Below, one piece after another: positions 1-4,700 of a DNA stretch of 9,217 nucleotides. The position numbers and the translations under genes are program-made. The notes under the pieces were generated by a model. That model had not been told where the DNA came from. It did no database searches and saw only the letters and a program-made list of their open reading frames with translations. The stretch is from SIG588 sp045591985 (lineage in GTDB: Bacteria; Bacillota; Clostridia; Oscillospirales; Acutalibacteraceae): the NCBI GenBank assembly GCA_045591985.1, contig JAZNTV010000052.1, positions 1 through 9,217 on the forward strand. The letters are read 5' to 3'. The stretch's first letter is position 1; every line of letters begins with the position of its first letter.

Positions 1-95
1 CACGAAGAACGTCCCGCTGAACCTCGGCGAGATCATCGACGGTTACTACTACTACAAGGGCGTGCTGAAGGGCAGTGCCGGCTTGGTGCAGGTGG
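1..95 (+). pseudogene. Fragment of a surface-protein gene, cut off by adapter
   Basis: This fragment reads in frame from base 2 as TKNVPLNLGEIIDGYYYYKG and onward to a VQVE-like end. It matches 350-444 at 91 of 95 bases. The only differences are four adjacent bases, 71-74 (GGCA here, CCGG at 420-423), which change Pro-Gly to Gly-Ser. It therefore derives from the same gene, a close paralogue or a strain variant, at the point just after the CxxC domain and before the aromatic repeats. At base 96 it runs straight into library adapter sequence, so its continuation is not biological. The reading frame continues through the adapter to a TGA at 179-181, but that extension is meaningless. I treat it as a misjoined fragment, not as a real gene upstream of the next one. 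Confidence 0.85.
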
Positions 96-179
96 AAGTC
101 GGAGGCCAAGCGGTCTTAGGAAGACAATTAAACTCACCAACTCCTTGGCTCACAGAACGACATGGCTACGATCCGACTT
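96..179 (+). other. Unremoved MGI/BGI DNBSEQ adapter with barcode
   Basis: Bases 96-127 match, from memory, the 32-base MGI/BGI read-through adapter that begins AAGTCGGAGGCCAAG. Bases 138-179 match the reverse complement of the second, 42-base adapter, which reads CAACTCCTTGGCTCACAG at its start and ends ATCCGACTT. The ten bases between them, TTAAACTCAC (128-137), sit where the sample barcode lies in a circularised DNA-nanoball library. This is synthetic sequence that an assembler carried into the contig. It is not a regulatory region or a coding start, although it contains an ATG (162-164) that opens the downstream reading frame. Confidence 0.96.
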
Positions 180-1208
180 GAGACCACCGGTCTGACGGCG
201 GGTTCGCACTGCGCGGTGTGCGGCAACGTCATCGAAGCGCAGAAGATCGTTCCCGCGCCGGGTCATACCTGGGATGCGGGTAAAGTGTTGGTCGAGCCGA
301 CCGAAGAAGCGGACGGCGAAAAACTGTACACCTGTACGGTCTGCGGCGGCACGAAGAACGTCCCGCTGAACCTCGGCGAGATCATCGACGGTTACTACTA
401 CTACAAGGGCGTGCTGAAGCCGGGTGCCGGCTTGGTGCAGGTGGAAGATGCGTACTACTACATCACCTCTACGGGTGCTGTGAAGACGGGTCGTTATACC
501 ATCGCGGGTTCGGAAGAGTTCGGCATCGAAAAGGGTACCTACTACTTCTTTGCCGACGGTAAACTGAACCTCGTGCGCGGCGTGTACGAAGGCCAGTACT
601 ACAACGATCAGGGTAAATCCGAAGCGTATGCGGGCTTGATCGAGTGGAACGGTGCGAAGTACTACGTGAACGACGGCGGTAAGGTCATGACGGGTCGTTA
701 CTTCATCACGAAGCTGAATGACCTGGTGCCGAAGAAGCGTGCGTACACCTTCTATGAAGACGGTAAGATGCTGGAAGAGACCCGCATCTACGATGTGGAC
801 GGCTTCTACTACGAGAACGGTATCCGTGTGCCGTACGCCGGTATGGTGATGTACGAAGGCCACTGGTACTATGTGTCTGACCACGGCGCGTATGTGAAGA
901 ACAAGCAGCAGATCCTGGTGAACGTGAACAACTCAGGGTTAGCGAAGAGTGCGCGTTGCTACTTCGACGAGAACGGTCATCTGGTGACCAACGCGGTTGT
1001 GAACGGTAAGTACTACGGCGAAGACGGCGCGGCACCCTCGTATGCGGGTGTTGTGAAGGCGGCGGACGGCAACCTGTACTATGTCAGCGGTACCAACGGT
1101 ACGCTGACGGTCGGCAAGACGTTCACCATCGCGGCTGCGAAGACCAACGGTCTGTGCGCGGCAGGCAAGTACACGGCGGATGAAAACGGTGTGTTAAGTC
1201 CGGCATAA
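180..1208 (+). CDS. Secreted surface protein, 3' part: CxxC domain plus four wall-binding-like repeats (5' end missing)
   Basis: The true start is not in the window. The ATG at 162 is inside the adapter, so the six residues MATIRL are artificial; genuine sequence begins at Glu (codon 180). Counting from that false Met, residues 16-64 form a small domain with two CxxC pairs (C17/C20 in HCAVC, C58/C61 in CTVC) and a GHTW motif, a metal-ribbon-like pattern known from exported Clostridia proteins. Residues 89-348 are four units of 68-69 residues (starts near 89, 157, 226 and 295; the last is short), each opening YAG-hydrophobic and carrying paired Tyr (YYV, KYY, FYY, QYYND). They resemble choline/cell-wall-binding repeats, so wall attachment is inferred. 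The codons are biased (GGT, CGT, GAA, AAC), which suggests high expression. The missing N-terminus probably held the signal peptide and functional domain. The specific role is unknown. Confidence 0.85.
   Translation, partial: ETTGLTAGSHCAVCGNVIEAQKIVPAPGHTWDAGKVLVEPTEEADGEKLYTCTVCGGTKNVPLNLGEIIDGYYYYKGVLKPGAGLVQVEDAYYYITSTGAVKTGRYTIAGSEEFGIEKGTYYFFADGKLNLVRGVYEGQYYNDQGKSEAYAGLIEWNGAKYYVNDGGKVMTGRYFITKLNDLVPKKRAYTFYEDGKMLEETRIYDVDGFYYENGIRVPYAGMVMYEGHWYYVSDHGAYVKNKQQILVNVNNSGLAKSARCYFDENGHLVTNAVVNGKYYGEDGAAPSYAGVVKAADGNLYYVSGTNGTLTVGKTFTIAAAKTNGLCAAGKYTADENGVLSPA
426..1205 (+). repeat. Four tandem coding repeats of about 69 codons
   Basis: The units begin at about 426, 630, 837 and 1044. Each encodes an opening AG(L/M/V)(I/V) strand, a YYV or YYY strand, a Gly turn, a second aromatic strand with an (E/A)DGK- or ENG-type turn, and a GxYYxxxG element. 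Unit four stops early, after ENGVL. The protein repeat is clear, but the DNA has diverged enough that the units are distinguishable. Such arrays are prone to recombination and to assembly collapse, and that may have helped bring the adapter-containing path into this contig. Confidence 0.8.
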
Positions 1209-1240
1209 ATAGGGGAGATGCTGTAAGGCAACTTTTTCGG

Positions 1241-1341
1241 TTTCGCCTTGGCGAAATGCATGGATTTCACCGTAGGTGAATATCCGCCGTTGAGGACGGC
1301 AAGAAAAACGTTGAACGGACTTCGCCGTTAGGCGAACGTCC
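1241..1341. repeat. Array of four short hairpins, function unknown
   Basis: Four dyads follow one another. (1) TTTCGCC-TT-GGCGAAA at 1241-1256. (2) GGATTTCACC-GTA-GGTGAATATCC at 1262-1285, with a one-base bulge. (3) GCCGT-TGAGG-ACGGC at 1286-1300. (4) GGACTTCGCC-GTTA-GGCGAACGTCC at 1317-1341, with a one-base bulge. Units 2 and 4 share one plan: GGA, then TTCRCC, then a GT(T)A loop, then GGYGAA, then TCC, with the bulge in the same place. This looks like a family of mobile or dispersed intergenic hairpins (REP-like) rather than a riboswitch. None of the four has a T-tract of the terminator type. There is no reading frame of note in the stretch. Confidence 0.7.
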
Positions 1342-1342
1342 T

Positions 1343-1387
1343 GCGGATGCCAACGGTGTTTTGACCCCCCCACAGCGTAAAGTATAA
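1343..1387 (+). pseudogene. Short echo of the preceding gene's 3' end
   Basis: In one frame these bases read ADANGVLTPPQRKV followed by TAA (1385-1387). The end of the upstream gene reads ADENGVLSPA followed by TAA. The 21 bases 1343-1363 match 1176-1196 at 17 positions, and the mismatches fall mostly in third positions or in the single Glu/Ala codon. This suggests a leftover of a second copy of the gene end, or an old terminus displaced when the hairpin array inserted. It is not in frame with the upstream gene and has no start of its own. A run of seven C (1365-1371) could hide an indel. Confidence 0.5.
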
Positions 1388-1434
1388 ACAACAAGGGTAT
1401 GTGCTCAAACGAGCACATACCCTTGTTGTTTATA
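1383..1434. terminator. Bidirectional Rho-independent terminator with perfect 24-bp stem
   Basis: The arms 1383-1406 and 1411-1434 are perfectly complementary and enclose the tetraloop AAAC. The stem core is GC-containing (GGGTATGTGCTC), and its outer part is A-rich on one side and T-rich on the other (TTGTTGTTTATA), which supplies a U-rich 3' end in either direction. It lies between two convergent genes and touches the stop codon of the minus-strand ligase (1435-1437), so it can end transcripts from both sides. Confidence 0.9.
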
Positions 1435-2670
1435 TCAATACCGATTATCAAAAATGCGGGTGGATTTTTTCTCGCTGCGGGGGAGTTCACCGATGGCAAC
1501 GCCCTTCGGCACGATGGTAAGTCCCACACGGGTCTTGAACACGGCGCCGACGGCCGCTTCCACGACCGCCCGTTCAGCGCTCGGTTCCATTTCGAAGAAG
1601 AGGGTCATAATGTCGCGCCCGTTTAAGTGGTCGATCATCACCTGGTATTCGCTGCTGACACCGTCCACACCCTTGAGCACGTCTTCCACCTGGCCGGGAT
1701 AGATGTTCACGCCTTTGACCTTGATCATATCGTCGCTGCGGCCGATGATGCGGTCGATGCGCGGGAAGGGGGATCCGCACGAGCACGCTTCCGGGACGAT
1801 GCGGGAAAGATCGTGGGTGCGATAGCGAATCAGCGGTGCTCCCTCTTTGCGCAGGGTGGTGATGACGATCTCACCCACTTGACCGTCCGGCAACACCTTG
1901 CCCGTTGCGGGATCGATGATCTCGATGTAAATGAAATCGTCCCAGTAGTGCATCGGTTCTTCTTTTTGACAGTTGATACCGATGCCGGGACCGTAGATCT
2001 CGGTGAGGCCGTAGATGTCGTAGAGTTCCACACCGAGTTCCGCTGCGATACGGGCGCGCATTTTGTCGCCCCACCGTTCCGAACCGATGACACCCTTTTT
2101 TAAGTGGATCTTATCGCCGATGCCGCGTTTTTCAATCTCTTCTGCAAGCAAAAGCGCATACGACGAAGTGGCACACAGGACGGTGCTTTTCAGATCCATC
2201 ATCATTTTGAGCTGTTTGTCGGTGTTGCCGGGCCCCATCGGCACCGCCATCGCACCCAGCCTTTCACAACCGAGCTGAAAACCGATACCCGCTGTCCACA
2301 AGCCGTAACCGGGGGTGATGTGGATGCGATCGGTTTTGGTGATACCCGCCATTTCGTAACAACGGGCAAACATTTCCGCCCAATCGTCCACGTCTTTTTG
2401 GGTGTAGGGGACGATGATAGGGGTGCCGGTCGTACCCGAGGAGGAGTGGATACGCACGATATCCTCGTCCGGCACAGCTTGAATGCCGAGCGGATATACC
2501 GCACGCAGTTCGTCCTTTTCGGTGAACGGCAATTTTTCAAAATCGGCGGGCGTGGCGATGTCCGCCGCGTCAATATGCTGATATTTTTGATGGTATAAAC
2601 TACCCTCGCAGGCTTTTACACGGGCAATTTGTTTTTGAACCAGTGCGAGCTGTTGTGTGTTGAGTTGCAC
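1435..2670 (-). CDS. paaK: Phenylacetate-CoA ligase-like AMP-forming enzyme
   Basis: This 411-residue member of the ANL adenylate-forming superfamily resembles PaaK, which joins phenylacetate or a related aromatic acid to CoA through an acyl-AMP in the cytosol; its length is close to the usual 430 or so. Visible motifs are the phosphate-binding loop SSSGTTGTP (residues 76-84), IYGLTEIYGPG (219-229), the RYRTHDL aspartate region (282-288), CSCG (296-299), the hinge/A8 region GRSDDMIKVKGVNIYPGQVE (310-329), and a C-terminal Lys pair in SEKKSTRIFD that should include the adenylation lysine. The start is GTG at 2670, because GGAGG lies eight bases upstream; the in-frame GTG at 2685 overlaps that binding site and is rejected. 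It stands alone on its strand with its own promoter and terminator. The exact acid is not readable here; indoleacetate or another arylacetate is equally possible. Confidence 0.9.
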   Translation of the reverse strand: MQLNTQQLALVQKQIARVKACEGSLYHQKYQHIDAADIATPADFEKLPFTEKDELRAVYPLGIQAVPDEDIVRIHSSSGTTGTPIIVPYTQKDVDDWAEMFARCYEMAGITKTDRIHITPGYGLWTAGIGFQLGCERLGAMAVPMGPGNTDKQLKMMMDLKSTVLCATSSYALLLAEEIEKRGIGDKIHLKKGVIGSERWGDKMRARIAAELGVELYDIYGLTEIYGPGIGINCQKEEPMHYWDDFIYIEIIDPATGKVLPDGQVGEIVITTLRKEGAPLIRYRTHDLSRIVPEACSCGSPFPRIDRIIGRSDDMIKVKGVNIYPGQVEDVLKGVDGVSSEYQVMIDHLNGRDIMTLFFEMEPSAERAVVEAAVGAVFKTRVGLTIVPKGVAIGELPRSEKKSTRIFDNRY

Positions 2671-2678
2671 GAAGTATA

Positions 2679-2683
2679 CCTCC
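2679..2683 (-). promoter_or_regulatory. Ribosome binding site that fixes the ligase start
   Basis: GGAGG on the minus strand lies eight bases before the GTG at 2670. The longer frame from GTG 2685 would place this site inside the coding sequence and would have no good site of its own, so 2670 is the better start. Confidence 0.8.
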
Positions 2684-2702
2684 ACGGATAAATATACTAC
2701 CT

Positions 2703-2730
2703 ATTATAGCGGCTTTTTTGAAAAATGCAA
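2703..2730 (-). promoter_or_regulatory. Sigma-A-type promoter of the ligase gene
   Basis: On the minus strand, TTGCAT (2730-2725) and a perfect TATAAT (2708-2703) are separated by 16 bases, about 33 bases before the GTG start. The -10 box is consensus and the -35 box is weak, which suggests that an activator or repressor could act here. Confidence 0.65.
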
Positions 2731-2735
2731 GAGGG

Positions 2736-2753
2736 TGTTGCGAAAATGCAACA
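2736..2753. promoter_or_regulatory. Operator-like dyad over the -35 box
   Basis: TGTTGC-N6-GCAACA is a perfect six-base dyad that covers the -35 box of the plus-strand promoter. The motif AAAATGCAA also occurs as a direct repeat at 2722-2730 and 2743-2751, with starts 21 bases apart (two helical turns). The first copy overlaps the -35 box of the ligase promoter. One regulator could control both directions. It is not the CIRCE element of HrcA. No protein is assigned. Confidence 0.4.
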
Positions 2754-2766
2754 AAGGTGCTATACT
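2738..2766 (+). promoter_or_regulatory. Sigma-A-type promoter of the cyclophilin-nadE-htpG run
   Basis: TTGCGA (2738-2743) and TATACT (2761-2766) are separated by 17 bases. The start codon of the first gene is 32 bases after the -10 box. It lies back to back with the ligase promoter. Confidence 0.7.
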
Positions 2767-2798
2767 AATATAGAATATGCAAAGCGGAGGAAAACAAT

Positions 2799-3959
2799 AT
2801 GAAACGTTTGTGGAGTGTAATGCTTGCGATGTGCCTGGTGCTGTGTGCTTTGGCAGGTTGCAAGGGGAAGACCGATGACGAGTTGCTTACCGGCAAACAC
2901 TACGCTAAGATCTCGGTGGAAAACTACGGCGATATCGTGGTGGAGTTGGATGCGGATATTGCGCCCATTACGGTGACCAACTTTGTACAACTGGTGAACG
3001 ATAAGTTTTACGACGGTGTGACTTTCCATCGCATTATGGAAGGTTTTATGATGCAAGGCGGCGACCCGGACGGTGACGGTATCGGCGGGGCGGAGACTAC
3101 CATTAAGGGGGAATTCACCGCAAACGGTGTGGAAAACAATCTGTCCCACACCCGCGGTGTCATTTCGATGGCACGCACGAACGATCCCGACAGTGCCTCC
3201 TCCCAGTTCTTTATCGTGCACGAAGACAGTGTGTTTTTGGATGGTAACTATGCGGCCTTCGGTCATGTGGTGAGCGGTATGGAGGTCGTCGATGCGGTGT
3301 GTGAAAACACTCCGGTGGTGGACGATAACGGCACGGTACTCGCCGCGAATCAGCCGAAGATGACGGCGGTACGCATGCTGCAGGATTACACGCCCCCCGT
3401 CACCACCACGACGGCTAAGCCGACGGTGGATACTTCGCAGTGCTTGAAAGGCAAACATTTGGTGGAGATCACGGTGGAAAATTACGGCGTGATCAAACTG
3501 GAATTGGACGCGGATACCGCACCGATCACTGTGACGAATTTTGTAAAACTTGCCAAAGAAGGGTTTTATGACGGATTGACCTTCCACCGCATTATCGACG
3601 GCTTTATGATCCAGGGCGGCGATCCCGAAGGTACCGGCTATGGTGGCTCGGACGAAGAGATCGAGGGTGAGTTTGCCTCGAACGGATACGAAAATAACAT
3701 CTCACACCGCCGCGGTGTCATTTCGATGGCGCGCTCAAATAAGCCGAACAGCGCCTCTTCTCAGTTTTTTATCGTGCACCAAGACAGCACGCATTTAGAC
3801 GGCAACTATGCGGCGTTCGGCCACGTGCTGAGCGGCATGGAGGTTGTGGATGCCATTTGTGAAAGCACTCCCGTGACCGATAACAACGGTACGGTTGTGG
3901 CCGAAAATCAGCCGAAGATGACGTCGGTACGTGTGTTGGAGGATGATGCCAATGAGTAA
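2799..3959 (+). CDS. Lipoprotein with two tandem cyclophilin-type peptidyl-prolyl isomerase domains
   Basis: This 386-residue protein is predicted to speed cis-trans isomerisation of prolyl bonds in exported proteins at the outer face of the membrane. A lipoprotein signal (MKRLW, hydrophobic stretch, then LAGC with lipidated Cys21) is clear. Two cyclophilin domains follow, roughly residues 32-194 and 218-380, joined by the Thr/Pro-rich linker PPVTTTTAKPTVD. By hand alignment they are about 72% identical. Both keep catalytic landmarks: FHRI (R78, R264), GFM-x-QGG (F83/Q86, F269/Q272) and SASSQFFIVH. The Trp121 position of human cyclophilin A is Phe146 in domain one and His332 in domain two, so cyclosporin binding would be weak. 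The usual bacterial form has one domain, so this is a tandem duplication. The start has GGAGG eight bases upstream. The stop overlaps nadE by eight bases. Confidence 0.93.
   Translation: MKRLWSVMLAMCLVLCALAGCKGKTDDELLTGKHYAKISVENYGDIVVELDADIAPITVTNFVQLVNDKFYDGVTFHRIMEGFMMQGGDPDGDGIGGAETTIKGEFTANGVENNLSHTRGVISMARTNDPDSASSQFFIVHEDSVFLDGNYAAFGHVVSGMEVVDAVCENTPVVDDNGTVLAANQPKMTAVRMLQDYTPPVTTTTAKPTVDTSQCLKGKHLVEITVENYGVIKLELDADTAPITVTNFVKLAKEGFYDGLTFHRIIDGFMIQGGDPEGTGYGGSDEEIEGEFASNGYENNISHRRGVISMARSNKPNSASSQFFIVHQDSTHLDGNYAAFGHVLSGMEVVDAICESTPVTDNNGTVVAENQPKMTSVRVLEDDANE
2892..3938 (+). repeat. Internal tandem duplication of a cyclophilin domain
   Basis: Bases 2892-3380 and 3450-3938 encode the two copies, 163 residues each, offset by 186 codons with no gap needed in the alignment. 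Copies are nearly identical from SASSQFF through the GHVxSGMEVVDA stretch and most divergent around the DGDGIGGAETT / EGTGYGGSDEE loop. The DNA between them encodes the Thr/Pro-rich linker. Confidence 0.9.
3938..3942 (+). promoter_or_regulatory. Ribosome binding site that fixes the nadE start
   Basis: GGAGG lies inside the end of the cyclophilin gene, nine bases before ATG 3952. It excludes the upstream GTG at 3931, which would put the site inside the coding sequence, and points to translational coupling across the ATGAGTAA overlap. Confidence 0.8.
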
Positions 3960-4686
3960 TTTCCATGCAGCGGCGGTGACGGATGCGTGCGTTCGCTGGA
4001 TCCGCGATTGGTTTTCGAAAAACGGTGACGGATGCCGTGCGGTTGTCGGCATTTCGGGCGGCAAAGACAGTTCGGTCACGGCGGCATTGTGTGTCAAGGC
4101 GCTGGGTGCCGAGCGGGTGCTCGGAGTGCTGATGCCCTGCGGTGTGCAGGAGGACATCGATTGCGCGGTAGATCTGTGTGATGTGCTTGGCATCGAGCGG
4201 GTGGTCGTTAACGTGAAAGACGCAGTAGACGGCGTCCTTCGGGCGATGGGGGATATGCCCGTTTCGGAGCAGACCCGTATCAATCTGCCGCCGCGTATTC
4301 GCATGGCAACGCTGTATGCGGTGTCGCAATCTCAAAACGGACGTGTGGCCAACACCTGTAATCTGTCGGAGGATTGGGTGGGATATTCCACTCGTTACGG
4401 CGATAGCGTGGGGGATTTCAGCCCGTTGTCGCGTCTTACGGTGACCGAGGTGAAAGCCATCGGTCGCGAATTGGGGCTTCCTGCCCACTTGGTGGATAAA
4501 GTGCCGATCGACGGTCTTTCCGGTTCGACCGATGAGGAAAAACTCGGGTTTACCTATGCGGCGCTCGATGCGTATATCCGCGACGGTGTGGAACCGCCTC
4601 CCGAAACCAAAGAGAAGATCGATCGTTTGCATCGCATCAACCAATTCAAGTTGGAATTGATGCCGTGTTTTGAATATCAACCCTAA
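3952..4686 (+). CDS. nadE: Ammonia-dependent NAD+ synthetase
   Basis: This 244-residue cytosolic enzyme carries out the last step of NAD+ synthesis: deamido-NAD+ is adenylated by ATP and amidated with ammonia. The PP-loop of N-type ATP pyrophosphatases is plain, GISGGKDSS (residues 33-41). Further family signatures are the NLPPRIRM stretch (111-118), NTCNLSEDWVGYSTRYGD (134-151), FSPLSRLTVTEV (156-167) and GLSGSTDEEKLGFTY (188-202), which resembles the deamido-NAD-binding GLxxxTDExxLGF region. There is no N-terminal nitrilase-type glutaminase domain, so it needs free ammonia. The length agrees with the short clostridial form. The gene overlaps the cyclophilin stop by eight bases and is followed by htpG after 14 bases, so it is almost certainly co-transcribed. 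Confidence 0.93.
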   Translation: MSNFHAAAVTDACVRWIRDWFSKNGDGCRAVVGISGGKDSSVTAALCVKALGAERVLGVLMPCGVQEDIDCAVDLCDVLGIERVVVNVKDAVDGVLRAMGDMPVSEQTRINLPPRIRMATLYAVSQSQNGRVANTCNLSEDWVGYSTRYGDSVGDFSPLSRLTVTEVKAIGRELGLPAHLVDKVPIDGLSGSTDEEKLGFTYAALDAYIRDGVEPPPETKEKIDRLHRINQFKLELMPCFEYQP

Positions 4687-4692
4687 AGGAAG
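4687..4692 (+). promoter_or_regulatory. Ribosome binding site that fixes the htpG start
   Basis: AGGAAG lies eight bases before ATG 4701. The GTG at 4692 would add only VLT and overlaps this site, so it is rejected. The following MAKKQFKAES matches the typical HtpG N-terminus. Confidence 0.75.
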
Positions 4693-4700
4693 TGTTGACA

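Noticed and set aside
96..179. A novel regulatory element or attachment site between two copies of a repeat
   Set aside because: The repeat-insert-repeat layout is suggestive at first sight, but the insert is library adapter with a barcode.
150..884. Long minus-strand frame of 244 residues opposite the surface protein
   Set aside because: It is antisense to the repeat gene, His/Val/Arg-rich as expected from reading GAA/GTG/TAC-rich codons backwards, has no recognisable domain, and its 3' side reaches the adapter.
1209..1382. Riboswitch, tRNA or CRISPR array in the hairpin-rich gap
   Set aside because: There is no cloverleaf, no CCA-type acceptor stem, no regular repeat-spacer spacing, and no downstream plus-strand gene for a riboswitch to control. 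The dyads differ in sequence and are contiguous.
2736..2753. CIRCE or CtsR heat-shock operator in front of the run that contains htpG
   Set aside because: The dyad does not match TTAGCACTC-N9-GAGTGCTAA, nor the GGTCAAA heptad repeat of CtsR, so no heat-shock regulator is assigned.
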